Shown piece by piece: positions 8,818 through 17,930 of a DNA stretch of 64,000 nt (the first letter of the stretch is position 1; each line of letters starts with the position of its first letter). A program made the translations under genes and the position numbers. Source of the DNA: Planctomycetota bacterium (GTDB lineage Bacteria > Planctomycetota > Planctomycetia > Planctomycetales > Planctomycetaceae); contig JAURQH010000019.1 of NCBI GenBank assembly GCA_030836185.1, positions 1-64,000 on the forward strand, in the 5' to 3' direction. Under the pieces are notes generated by a model. It worked only from the letters and a program-made list of their open reading frames with translations, was not told the DNA's origin and searched no databases.

Positions 8818-8962
8818 GTTTGTGATCTGAGGTTATCTTTGATCACTGCTTCCAAGTTCAGAATTTCCTGTTTGAACTTGAGTGTCACGAGCCGTTTCGT
8901 TTCACTCGAATAGACTGAGAAAGAAATTAACGCCTTATCCTTCTGTATGAAGTGACCATCTG

Positions 8963-9955
8963 ATGAGCAAAATCCGATTCGGTATCTTGAGTACGGCAAA
9001 CATCGGCACGGCAAAAGTCATCCCCGCCATGCAACAGGGAGAATTCACCGAAGTCACGGCAATCTCATCACGTGGGCTGGAGAAAGCGCAAGCCGCAGCG
9101 GACAAATTGAACATTCCCAAAGCTTACGGAAGTTACGAAGAACTATTGGCCGATCCCGAGATTGACGCCATCTACAATCCGCTGCCTAACAATATGCACG
9201 TCGAGTGGTCGATCAAGGCGCTCGAAGCGGGCAAGCACGTGTTGTGCGAAAAACCGATTGGTTTGAGTTCTACTGAAGCACAAAAACTGGTTGATGCCGC
9301 CCAGCAATACCCCAATCTGAAAGTGCTGGAGGCGTTCATGTATCGCCATCATCCGCAGTGGCAGAAGACAAAAGAACTTGTCACCTCGGGAGCCATCGGA
9401 ACTCTGACCACTATTCAATCGTATTTTGCATTTTTCAATCGCAAAGAAAACGACATTCGTAACAGCGTGGAAGCGGGTGGTGGATCACTGATGGACATTG
9501 GCTGTTACTGCATCTCGCTTTCGAGATTTCTATTTGGTGAAGAGCCACAGCGAGTGAACGCAAGAGTAGAACGTGATCCCGATTTCGGGACCGATAAACT
9601 TACTTCGGGCATTCTCGAATTTTCCGCGGGAACGTCCACATTCACCTGCTCGACACAGACATTTCTCAGCCAACGAGTGACCGTTTTCGGCTCGGATGGT
9701 CGTATCGAAATTGAAATTCCGTTCAACGCGCCGCCTGATCGCCCGACAAGACTTTGGCACACGACCTCTGCAGGAACGGAAGAAATCACCTTCGACATCT
9801 GCGATCAGTACACGATACAGGGAGACTTGTTTGCGCAGGCGATTCTGGAAGACACCGAAGTCCCAACGCCTTTGATCGATGCCGTCCAGAATATGCAGGT
9901 GATCGAAGCCGTCTTCGCAAGCGGCAAGAGCGAAAACTGGGAAGCCGTCGGGTGA
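8963..9955 (+). CDS. Gfo/Idh/MocA family NAD(P)-dependent oxidoreductase
   Basis: 330 residues. N-terminal Rossmann fold (RFGILSTANIGTAKVIPAM), then AIYNPLPNNMHVEWSIKALEAGKHVLCEKPIG with the family EKP lysine, and C-terminal GGGSLMDIGCYCISLSRFLFG. Members oxidise sugars, inositols or their derivatives; the G-x-LST-ANIG N-terminus resembles D-xylose dehydrogenase and dimeric dihydrodiol dehydrogenase subfamilies. It ends at 9955 exactly where the convergent propeller gene ends, with no room for a terminator between them. Substrate unknown. Confidence 0.88.
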   Translation: MSKIRFGILSTANIGTAKVIPAMQQGEFTEVTAISSRGLEKAQAAADKLNIPKAYGSYEELLADPEIDAIYNPLPNNMHVEWSIKALEAGKHVLCEKPIGLSSTEAQKLVDAAQQYPNLKVLEAFMYRHHPQWQKTKELVTSGAIGTLTTIQSYFAFFNRKENDIRNSVEAGGGSLMDIGCYCISLSRFLFGEEPQRVNARVERDPDFGTDKLTSGILEFSAGTSTFTCSTQTFLSQRVTVFGSDGRIEIEIPFNAPPDRPTRLWHTTSAGTEEITFDICDQYTIQGDLFAQAILEDTEVPTPLIDAVQNMQVIEAVFASGKSENWEAVG

Positions 9956-10777
9956 TCATTTCGGAGAATAAGGTGAGATTTCGCCTTCTTCCGAAACTTG
10001 ATAAATGGTTTTCTTGTGAGGATCGGCGACCAGCAAACCGTTCTCTGAGAGTGAGAGGCCGACGGGATTTTTGAACGGCTCCCCTTCAGCGAAAGCAACC
10101 GGGGCATTGCCGGCTTCAATTTTCCAGACGGTCTTGGCGTAACCATCCACGACAAATGCGGTCGTATCATCTTTGAGTACAATATCGTGTCCGAACTGAA
10201 ACGCCATCCCTTTGACGACCGTTTCAATTTTTCCATCGGCAGGGTTTAATTTGAGCAGGTGATCGGGACCATGGGAGACGATCCAGAGTATTCCGGTTGA
10301 ATCGACAGTCATACCACGAGGAGCGCGAACCACGGCCACTTCTTCAGGCTTACCTCCCTCCGCGGGGACTTTCCAAATGCGATGCAGTTCCAGGTCGGCC
10401 ACATAAATCTCTCCCGACTTGGCAATCGCCATCGCCATTGGAATACCGATCCCGCCATTTGTTAATGGGACTGGTTTCTTGTTTTCATCGAAACGATATA
10501 TTTCGCGTGTCGATGAATCTCCGGCCATCAATCGACCTTTGTTGTCAATCGCCAAACAGCGAATTGCATTCAATGGAGTACGAAACTTCTTTGAGCCTTG
10601 AAAGAAAATCTCAGCTTTGCCTTCTGTGATCTTCCAGACGCCGGGCAAATTGCGGTCGGCGACGTAGGCGGTCTGTTTATCGGCTTCTACGACATCCAAG
10701 GGATATTGCATCTCTTGCGCGGAAAGCATCGAGGCGCAGGCGATCAAAAATGTCAGGCAGTACAAAGGGAGTTTCAT
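9956..10777 (-). CDS. secreted NHL/SMP-30-like beta-propeller protein
   Basis: 273 residues from the ATG at 10777, which gives a clean Sec signal (MKLPLYCLTFLIACASMLSAQ) and is preceded by GAGAG; the frame is open to a TTG at 10819. The mature part is made of repeated blades with the pattern of NHL/SMP-30 propellers: CLAIDNKGRLMAGDSSTREIYRFD, AMAIAKSGEIYVADLELHRIWKV, GMTVDSTGILWIVSHGPDHLLKL, GLSLSENGLLVADPHKKTIYQV. Such proteins bind ligands or act as lactonases in the periplasm; no catalytic metal residues can be assigned with confidence. The next gene on this strand (1208 residues) ends where the upstream 49-bp gap begins. Confidence 0.75.
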   Translation of the reverse strand: MKLPLYCLTFLIACASMLSAQEMQYPLDVVEADKQTAYVADRNLPGVWKITEGKAEIFFQGSKKFRTPLNAIRCLAIDNKGRLMAGDSSTREIYRFDENKKPVPLTNGGIGIPMAMAIAKSGEIYVADLELHRIWKVPAEGGKPEEVAVVRAPRGMTVDSTGILWIVSHGPDHLLKLNPADGKIETVVKGMAFQFGHDIVLKDDTTAFVVDGYAKTVWKIEAGNAPVAFAEGEPFKNPVGLSLSENGLLVADPHKKTIYQVSEEGEISPYSPK

Positions 10778-10825
10778 AAGTCTCTCAATCAAAACGAACT
10801 GGGTAATCAATAAGTTCAAGGGCGA

Positions 10826-13800
10826 TTACGGTATCGATTTCCAATCTCGGATTTCGGTACGGAATGATGGGCGCGGTTGATGACGGGTTTGATAGTCTCG
10901 CAAATAATCGCGATGCCTGGGTGTGTCGGGAAACGATTGTTCCGGCTCATAAGGATACGCTTTCATGCCTCTAAAAGGCAACGGTTCGACCTGTTGCCCC
11001 TGCACGGTGTTCAAGTCGGCATCTTTATCCCAACCAATATTGTACAAGACAAAGTCTCTCACCCAGCCTGCAGGAAGTTTTTTCTGAGGCACGGCAAAAC
11101 GGACCGTCATTTCGTCGCCCGCCCCCATGACGACTTGTAAGTCGTCTCCTTCTTTAATCAACTCGGTCACGTCGCCATAACGGGTAAAATTGCCTCCCAT
11201 CGGTGGCCAGAGGGGCTGCGTAGTCACACTCTGATAATCAAAGAATTCGGGTTGATTGCGTGGTTGAGGAATGCGTTTTGAGAAGCCCCGATAATGCAAA
11301 TCCGCTCCCAGTAGCTCTAGCTCGGTCAGATCGAACTGAGCCGGTGTTTCGTCCACAGTATAGAAGAGATGATCCCAACGAATTTCCATATTGGTGACGA
11401 TGCGAACGCGGTAGTCGTCCGTCAAAAATTTGTCGGTTAAATCGACGACAATCGTTTTCGTCTTCCCTCCAGGAAAACCAATGTAGGGTGAGACAGTCTG
11501 CCAGTCGCCATTTTCATCGGGAACCTGCAACATCGGTGGTTGAGGCCGAGGCATTTCGGGATTCTGCGAGATGGCGATATTGAGTGAAGTGTCGGTTGGG
11601 AAGACCCAACCGGTCAAAAACAGTTTGAGACTTGAGGGCGGCTCCTCGTAATCACCCACGCTGAATTCCAACCAATGCGTTTCGGTAAGTCCTTGGGTAT
11701 AGGATTTATCCCACGTCTTGGAATAAAGTCCGTCCGGTGCACAGACATATTGACCCACATCATTTCCATTTTGATCAAGAACGACCCAAGGTGTGAGTCG
11801 CCTTCGAACGGTGTGAATCTGAAACTCGGCGATCTCCGCAGGACCGACTTTTTCATTCGAGAAGACTTGCAGACTTGACGGATGATCGACGGTTATCAAT
11901 TTGACCGAATCATAATAGGCGGCTTCCCAAAGCTCTTCGGTCATTTGTAGAACATACTCTCCCTCTTGGGGGACGAGCAGGTCCTCGGAGATTTTCAAAT
12001 ATTCCCACTCTCTGGCAGGTGCGAGAACTCCCTGAGCAAACTGCAAACCGATCGGTGACGCCCAGAGGCAATCGGTGGCAAAGACAAATTCGGCTCCGTC
12101 CCACGTGTAAAGATATGGGCAAGAGCCTTTGAGTTGCTGTTGCTCAAAGATGACGCCGTTGGTTTTGGGTGAGAGTACATTGTGGGGAATCCCGTTCGTC
12201 CACAGCACTCGCAGAATATCAGCATCCGTTTGTTGACCGAGTCCAAAATGTGTCAGCGGGCCGTTGACTGTTCGGGACTGATACAACCCTCCGGCTTTCA
12301 GTTCCAGCAAGCTTCCTACGCCGTGCATGTTGCAGCGTTCGCGAGGAGTTTGAGCGATCTCTTCGGCTCGTAGGCGGACATCAATCCAGTTATTTTTGTT
12401 GCCACCTTCGTTGGTCACCAAATGAACTTGCCCCTTTAAGAGCAAAATCAAATCCTGATCACCATCTTTGTCGAAGTCGAGCACTTCTAACTGTTCTGCC
12501 CCCGGCAAGGAGTCAGTGAGCTCTGCCCGATGTTGCAAACCCTCATTGAGATCCCCTTCATAAATTTGGAGTCCCTCAGCATTCCAAGTGATCACATCAA
12601 GAAGGCCATCGTTATTATAATCCCAGTTAGACAACTCATCTCCCGCAATGTCCGAGATCTGCTCGGTCGCACCCGGCTTCCAACCTCCCGCTTGAAGCGT
12701 TGTGCCGGGGATGAACGTCAGACCGGTTTCTCCCACCGACAAAAGATCCCATGACGCATCCCGATTCAGATCGACAACAACGACCGCAGAAGCCGCGTCT
12801 TTCGCAACATTGAGCGGACGTGACACATATCGGCCATGCAGATTGTTCTCTAAGAGGAACAACCCCGGTTCAGAGTCTGCGGGCACGACAAAGTCGTTGA
12901 GCAAATTGCGGTCGATGTCGGCGGCGGCAATTGTCTGCAAGCGTTGATCGGCTTGGGGAAGATGCGAAAACGGCGTGAAGTTGGAGAAACTCCAGTTGCC
13001 GTTATTCGACCATAATGTCATTCCGGCTTGAGAGAGCACTGTGAAATCGAGGTCTCCATCATGATCAATGTCGGCGACGTGGGCATCGTTAATCTGCTGC
13101 AACTCTCGTAACTCGTCTGGAAGTTCGACAAGCGAAAGCTTGACTGCTGTATCTGCTTGTTGAAATTCATTTTGGATCAGTTGTACTCCTTCTTGCCCCC
13201 AGACAATCAAATCGAGATCGGTATCAAAGAGTCCTTCTTTGACTTTTTTGAGAGCTTCGTCTCGTGTGGATTGATAATCGCGGTCGAGATCGGCAGCCAC
13301 AATTCCCGAAATTTCAAACGGCAGATCCAGTTGAAAGAGAGGTTCTTGCGGCTGAGGAAGTGCATACACAAGCAGTCGATTGCCGGCACCAATAATGAGT
13401 TCTTGCTGGCCATCAAGTGTGAGGTCGGCAGTTGAGAGGGCAGTGACACCAGATTCGATGCCGCTTAGTTCTAATGTCTGTGCTTGAAAAGTCACATCTA
13501 TTGGAGCGGGAGACTGAAAAAACGGCTCTGTTGCAAGATTGTAAAAGGCATCCGAAAAGTCCATCGCGACATATTCGAGAGGATGCGGATTCAGGCGGTT
13601 CAAATCGTTGGTGTAGGCAATCTCGGCCAATAGCAAATTGCCCGTGAATCCGAGTTGAGTCTGAGCGGTTCTCCAATCCTCCTCTTTCACTGCGCTGGAG
13701 GCTTTATCTAATATCTTGGGAAGGGTCTCACGCACTCGAACAGAGAGGGGTATGAACAAATCTCGCGCTTGCTCCAGAACCTCAAGAAACAAATCGTCTT

Positions 13801-14452
13801 GAGTCTCCGCCAGAAAACGCAGATAAGCCACGACGATGGCAATGTTTTCGGGAGACCGTTTATGGGCCTCTTGAATGGCGGCCTTCTTTTCCGAAACATC
13901 GTATTCGTCGGGACGTTGCTGCATCAATTGGAACGCTTGGTAAGGCAACTCGGGGTCGGTCTTACTGAGTTCGGCTGCGCTCAAATACGCATTGATGGCA
14001 GCTTCTCGATCTTCAATCACTTCGTACATTCGCGCAGACAGAATCACCTGTTGCGGAGACTCCCCATGAATGGAGGCCCACGACGTGAGCGTTTCGGCAA
14101 GTCCTAATTGGGTAGAATCGAATTCTTGAGGCTCTTGTGCTTTGTTGAGAGAAGCCAATTTTAACAACAAGGTGATTGCCAGGTTTTGGTATCCCAAAGA
14201 TTCTTTGGGTGTGACTTCAATGACCATCCAAAAACCTGCGGCTGCTTCTTCCAGTTGATTGTTTTCCAGATGCCCAATGGCCCGGTTTTTGCGGTCGATG
14301 ATTTCGAGCAAAACAGCCATTCGACTGTCTTCTGGTGGTGGATCTTCGCGCGGAATCAAGAAGAATGCGGCCACGGCAACCAACATTACCACTGCCCCGA
14401 GCAGCCAAGGTCTCCAAGAGTTCGAATTGTGTTCGGGCGAGTGATCGGTCAT
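10826..14452 (-). CDS. large membrane-anchored TPR / FG-GAP (VCBS) / ASPIC-UnbV protein
   Basis: 1208 residues. A single membrane segment (about residues 14-33, WLLGAVVMLVAVAAFFLIP) anchors a long exported chain. Residues about 45-330 are helical and TPR-like (AIGHLENNQLEEAAAGFWMVIEVTPKESLGYQNLA). About 340-720 carry FG-GAP/VCBS blades with calcium-type D-x-D-x-D loops (DIDHDGDLDFTV, DYNNDGLLDVITW, DFDKDGDQDLILL). About 730-800 match ASPIC/UnbV (HGVGSLLELKAGG... HFGLGQQTDADILRVLW). The last 400 residues form a further domain with no recognised name. The combination is common in planctomycetes and acidobacteria and is usually annotated only by its repeats. Role unknown; likely an extracellular binding or assembly scaffold. 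Confidence 0.8.
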   Translation of the reverse strand: MTDHSPEHNSNSWRPWLLGAVVMLVAVAAFFLIPREDPPPEDSRMAVLLEIIDRKNRAIGHLENNQLEEAAAGFWMVIEVTPKESLGYQNLAITLLLKLASLNKAQEPQEFDSTQLGLAETLTSWASIHGESPQQVILSARMYEVIEDREAAINAYLSAAELSKTDPELPYQAFQLMQQRPDEYDVSEKKAAIQEAHKRSPENIAIVVAYLRFLAETQDDLFLEVLEQARDLFIPLSVRVRETLPKILDKASSAVKEEDWRTAQTQLGFTGNLLLAEIAYTNDLNRLNPHPLEYVAMDFSDAFYNLATEPFFQSPAPIDVTFQAQTLELSGIESGVTALSTADLTLDGQQELIIGAGNRLLVYALPQPQEPLFQLDLPFEISGIVAADLDRDYQSTRDEALKKVKEGLFDTDLDLIVWGQEGVQLIQNEFQQADTAVKLSLVELPDELRELQQINDAHVADIDHDGDLDFTVLSQAGMTLWSNNGNWSFSNFTPFSHLPQADQRLQTIAAADIDRNLLNDFVVPADSEPGLFLLENNLHGRYVSRPLNVAKDAASAVVVVDLNRDASWDLLSVGETGLTFIPGTTLQAGGWKPGATEQISDIAGDELSNWDYNNDGLLDVITWNAEGLQIYEGDLNEGLQHRAELTDSLPGAEQLEVLDFDKDGDQDLILLLKGQVHLVTNEGGNKNNWIDVRLRAEEIAQTPRERCNMHGVGSLLELKAGGLYQSRTVNGPLTHFGLGQQTDADILRVLWTNGIPHNVLSPKTNGVIFEQQQLKGSCPYLYTWDGAEFVFATDCLWASPIGLQFAQGVLAPAREWEYLKISEDLLVPQEGEYVLQMTEELWEAAYYDSVKLITVDHPSSLQVFSNEKVGPAEIAEFQIHTVRRRLTPWVVLDQNGNDVGQYVCAPDGLYSKTWDKSYTQGLTETHWLEFSVGDYEEPPSSLKLFLTGWVFPTDTSLNIAISQNPEMPRPQPPMLQVPDENGDWQTVSPYIGFPGGKTKTIVVDLTDKFLTDDYRVRIVTNMEIRWDHLFYTVDETPAQFDLTELELLGADLHYRGFSKRIPQPRNQPEFFDYQSVTTQPLWPPMGGNFTRYGDVTELIKEGDDLQVVMGAGDEMTVRFAVPQKKLPAGWVRDFVLYNIGWDKDADLNTVQGQQVEPLPFRGMKAYPYEPEQSFPDTPRHRDYLRDYQTRHQPRPSFRTEIRDWKSIP

Positions 14453-14703
14453 AGCGAGTCGGTTCAGGTGAAATGATCAAAATTTCGGTCAAAAACGATT
14501 ATGAACGAGTCCACTGATCGATGGAACTGTATTCTCCTGCCAAGCTCAGGAGGCTCCAAGAATCACCCATTTAACAGCCCGTTGAGGAAATTTTCCTGTT
14601 AATTTCGCTCCAAATGGGTTCTTATGAGGTTTAGGTTGAATGTAGACAGTTCTCGATTCACCAGCCATCCTGCCAAAACACCCGCCAGAGGAAAGTCCAG
14701 CTC

Positions 14704-15684
14704 ATGCAAAACCAAAATAATTGTCACGACTGTGGAGATGGCGTCTCACGCCGTCAATTTGTTCAGACTCTTGGCACGGCAGCCATTGCCGGGAGTGCCA
14801 TGCTCAACACGGGCAGCCTGCTGTCGGCGGGTGACAAGAAAAAGGCGATTGCCGAAACGGCCGTCACCGAACTTTACTCAACTTTGACGGACAAACAAAA
14901 ACAGACGATGTGCTTCTCGTTCAATCATCAGTTGCGCACCCGCATCAACGCAAACTGGGCCATCACGAAACCGACCATCGGCGGTGCGTTCTACACCAAA
15001 GAACAACAGGCACTCATCAAGAAGATCGTCCAGAATGTCACCAGCGAGGATGGCTTCCAACGATTTCTCAAACAAATGGACGAAGATTCCGGCGGTTGGG
15101 ATCTGAATCACATTGCCATCTTCGGTGAACCGGGGACCGGCAAATTTGAATGGGAACTGACCGGACGACACGTGACCTTACGAGCAGACGGAGATTCCGT
15201 CGAGGGAGCCGCCTTTGGTGGACCCATTGTCTACGGACACGGCGAAAGCGATCCCGCACAAAATGTATTCCACTATCAAACCCAAGCGGCCAATGAAGTT
15301 TTTAAGGCACTCGATACCGATCAACGCAAACTGGCCTTGCTGCAAAAATCTCCCAAAGAAACACAGGTCCAATTGCAAGGTAACAAACCGGCTTTCGGCG
15401 GTGTTTCTGTCGGGTCACTGTCTTCCGATCAGGTGGAACTGGTCGAATCAGTCATCAAGACAATTCTCGCACCTTACCGGGAAGCCGATGTGAATGAAGC
15501 GTTGTCATTCATCAAAAAGGGTGGTGGTATGGAAAAACTGAACATGGCGTTCTATCAAAACGGCGATCTCAAGAACGACAAAGTGTGGGACATCTGGCGC
15601 ATCGAAGGGCCAACATTTGTCACTCACTTCCGCGGCGCGCCGCACGTCCACGCTTACATCAATATTGGCATGAAAAACGCTTAA
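14704..15684 (+). CDS. Tat-exported DUF3500 protein
   Basis: 326 residues. Starts with a twin-arginine signal (SRRQFVQTLGTAAIAGSAML) preceded by a CxxC pair (CHDCGD). The rest fits DUF3500: GGAFYTKEQQALIKKIVQ, HIAIFGEPGTGKFEWELTGRHVTLR, and the conserved C-terminal HFRGAPHVHAYINIGM. DUF3500 has no assigned reaction; the conserved His residues suggest a metal site, which is inference. AGAGGAAA lies about 11 bases before the ATG. An intrinsic terminator follows at 15712-15741. Confidence 0.82.
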   Translation: MQNQNNCHDCGDGVSRRQFVQTLGTAAIAGSAMLNTGSLLSAGDKKKAIAETAVTELYSTLTDKQKQTMCFSFNHQLRTRINANWAITKPTIGGAFYTKEQQALIKKIVQNVTSEDGFQRFLKQMDEDSGGWDLNHIAIFGEPGTGKFEWELTGRHVTLRADGDSVEGAAFGGPIVYGHGESDPAQNVFHYQTQAANEVFKALDTDQRKLALLQKSPKETQVQLQGNKPAFGGVSVGSLSSDQVELVESVIKTILAPYREADVNEALSFIKKGGGMEKLNMAFYQNGDLKNDKVWDIWRIEGPTFVTHFRGAPHVHAYINIGMKNA

Positions 15685-15711
15685 GCGTTCACGGCAAATT
15701 GAACTTCCAAG

Positions 15712-15741
15712 AGCGATCACTTTCGAGTGGTCGCTTTTTTT
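15712..15741 (+). terminator. intrinsic terminator after the DUF3500 gene
   Basis: Stem AGCGATCAC (15712-15720) with GTGGTCGCT (15727-15735), one G-U pair, 6-base loop, then a run of seven T. It lies 28 bp after the DUF3500 stop and before the convergent DUF1501 gene. Confidence 0.85.
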
Positions 15742-15763
15742 ATGGAAAGAATAAAGCCACTTC

Positions 15764-17161
15764 TTACAGAAGCTCTCGGATTGGTTCGCCCTCATCCACC
15801 AGATATTGAGGACGACCGCGCGGATCGAGAAGAGTCGTCTGCAAGGCGTCAATCCCCAACGATTGGTAGAGCGTCGCAAAGACATCCTGATAGCTGACCG
15901 GCCTTTGTGTGACTGCGGATGCAGTGCGATCAGTCGCTCCGATCACCTGGCCGGTGGAAAGCCCACCACCCGCCAAAATCGCCGGTCCTACGCGGGGCCA
16001 ATGATCGCGACCACCTTTGTCGTTAATTCGGGGTGTGCGGCCAAATTCCCCCCATGCCACAATCGTCACATCATCAATTAAGCCACGTTCGGTCAAATCA
16101 TCAACCAAAGTCGTCAAGCCGTGATCAACGATGGGCAGTAAATTCCGCAGTCGCGGAAAGTTCGACGAATGTGTATCAAAGTCCGAAATCGACAAACTGA
16201 CGACTCGCACTCCCGCTTCAATCAGCCGACGTGCCAGCAGAAATTTCAAAACAGATTCTGGACCTTCTGCCGTACGGAAACGGTCTTGATCAATCGAAAC
16301 TTTGGGTGTGTAGCGGGCGATGATTTCCGGGCGTTCTTTCGACAGATCCAAAGCATCCGCCAATCGCCCCGAGGTTAAAATGCCGACCGCCTGCTGCGTG
16401 AATTGATCCATGGCATTCATCATGCCACTGGAATCGACAGTCCGTTGAATCGAATCGAGCCCGCGTAACAATTCGGTCCGCGATGTCAGACGGTTGACCG
16501 TGAGTGATCCGTCCAATGTCAGCGAGGTACTGTGGTCTGCTCCCAAACGCGCAAGCTCCCCTTTCATTCCAGCTTCAAGTTCGCGATTGAACATGTCCGA
16601 TATATCGGGTCGGAAGGGCGAAAAGGAAGGACCGAGAAATCCGGGACGCGCACTATTACGAACCAAAGGCCGTCCCTGCATCAAGTCGATGAAGGTGGGA
16701 GCATCATCGTCTGGAGTACCCACAAGTTTTGACATAACCGAACCGAGGGCCGGTCGGCCTCCCATCGATTCTAAATCTTTGTAGTGGAATCCTGATTGGC
16801 ATTGAAAGCCATCGTGCCGACCTGCCGAGCCAACCAAAGATCTCACAAAAGCAAACTTCTGACTTTGCTGCGCCAGTTTTGGCATCAACTCGCAGATTTG
16901 GATCCCGGGAGTTTGCGTCGCAATCGGAAGAAACTCGCCGCGCAGTTCAAGCGGTGCGTCTGGTTTGGGATCGATCATGTCCATCTGTGGTGGGCCACCA
17001 TCAAGATGCACAAAGATCAAAGATTTTTGGCGGCGTTGCGAGAAGGCGTCCGCTCTTAGCAGGTCCGGCAAAGTGAGCGCACCGAAAGCCGTTGCACCTA
17101 CGGTCAAAAAAGAACGTCGGCTAAAAGTGAAGTCGTAGTGTTGTGCAGCGTGATGTTTCAC
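15764..17161 (-). CDS. Tat-exported DUF1501 protein
   Basis: 465 residues. Twin-arginine signal SRRSFLTVGATAFGALTLP, then the DUF1501 opening LIFVHLDGGPPQMDMIDPKPDAP and the C-terminal DDVTIVAWGEFGRTPRINDKGGRDHWPRVGPAILAGGG, which places the family in the alkaline phosphatase/sulfatase superfamily (metal ligands in GEFGRTP and GRDHWP). DUF1501 genes in planctomycetes normally sit next to a DUF1549/DUF1553 gene; this one does not, unlike the copy at 43893-45218. Function not known; roles in extracellular sulfated polysaccharide use are often proposed. Confidence 0.88.
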   Translation of the reverse strand: MKHHAAQHYDFTFSRRSFLTVGATAFGALTLPDLLRADAFSQRRQKSLIFVHLDGGPPQMDMIDPKPDAPLELRGEFLPIATQTPGIQICELMPKLAQQSQKFAFVRSLVGSAGRHDGFQCQSGFHYKDLESMGGRPALGSVMSKLVGTPDDDAPTFIDLMQGRPLVRNSARPGFLGPSFSPFRPDISDMFNRELEAGMKGELARLGADHSTSLTLDGSLTVNRLTSRTELLRGLDSIQRTVDSSGMMNAMDQFTQQAVGILTSGRLADALDLSKERPEIIARYTPKVSIDQDRFRTAEGPESVLKFLLARRLIEAGVRVVSLSISDFDTHSSNFPRLRNLLPIVDHGLTTLVDDLTERGLIDDVTIVAWGEFGRTPRINDKGGRDHWPRVGPAILAGGGLSTGQVIGATDRTASAVTQRPVSYQDVFATLYQSLGIDALQTTLLDPRGRPQYLVDEGEPIRELL

Positions 17162-17315
17162 GGCTTTGGTGTACCTGTCTGTAAGTATCTCAGAACAGAG
17201 AGCTTAACACATCAAACGATGTTGATGGAAATCCTTTTCTGACCAGAAAAACATTCATTGTACAAAACACTATTATTTCAGTGCGTTTCATTAATCCTTA
17301 ATCAACAACCTTGAG

Positions 17316-17338
17316 TTATTGCAATCCAACTGCAATAA
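17316..17338. promoter_or_regulatory. operator-like palindrome upstream of the His-rich gene
   Basis: Perfect inverted repeat TTATTGCA (17316-17323) and TGCAATAA (17331-17338) with a 7-base spacer, ending 28 bp before the ATG at 17367. Its size and AT-rich arms are like binding sites of Fur/Zur-family metal regulators; this link is inferred from the metal-binding look of the downstream product. Confidence 0.45.
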
Positions 17339-17366
17339 TAGGTGTGTCACATTTGGAATCATTGTC

Positions 17367-17834
17367 ATGTTCTCGCGTTTTCACAAATCGACTTCTTACC
17401 TGCTATTGGCAGCCTGGCCGATGATGATCGGACTGGCGACCGGTTGGCACGTCCACAGTCACTTAGTGAATTGCGAGAGTGAAGAGTGCCAACAAGAACT
17501 GTCTCAGGTTGAGCATACTCACCATGATCACACTCACGATCATTCTGATCATGGGCATTCGCACCACAAGCATTCACACTCGCACGACACAGGCCTAGAA
17601 CAGAATACCTCGTCGAACGAGACGGATGATCCTTGCCCAACCTGTCCTCACGACTCTGAAGATTGTCAGTCTTGCCAAATCTTGGCTCTAACGGGTTCCG
17701 TCTTTGCCGTGACGTTTGTGGAGCCTGAATCCAAACCTTTCGCCACAGAAGACTCTCTTGTCGAGTCATTGCTTTCTTCTCTGAATCCTTCCTGTTTTTA
17801 TCTGCGGGGGCCACCCTCCGGGATCGCTGTTTGA
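17367..17834 (+). CDS. His-rich exported protein, probable metal-binding
   Basis: 155 residues from the ATG at 17367 (open upstream to 17319, which would overlap the palindrome). An N-terminal hydrophobic segment (YLLLAAWPMMIGLATGW) serves as signal or anchor. Residues about 50-75 hold a His/Asp-rich run (HTHHDHTHDHSDHGHSHHK) like the metal loops of zinc and nickel transporters and chaperones. A Cys cluster follows (CPTCPHDSEDCQSC) and the C-terminus ends in RGPP. Likely an exported or periplasmic zinc, copper or nickel binder. The DUF1559 gene is 96 bp downstream on the same strand. Family name not recognised. Confidence 0.65.
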   Translation: MFSRFHKSTSYLLLAAWPMMIGLATGWHVHSHLVNCESEECQQELSQVEHTHHDHTHDHSDHGHSHHKHSHSHDTGLEQNTSSNETDDPCPTCPHDSEDCQSCQILALTGSVFAVTFVEPESKPFATEDSLVESLLSSLNPSCFYLRGPPSGIAV

Positions 17835-17930
17835 CATTTCTCCTATTGTGAGCGCAAGCCTGTTGATCGGATTTGCGCAGTCAGACTCAAGCTGTCCCAT
17901 TCATCCAGATATTACCAGGAATAATCACTC

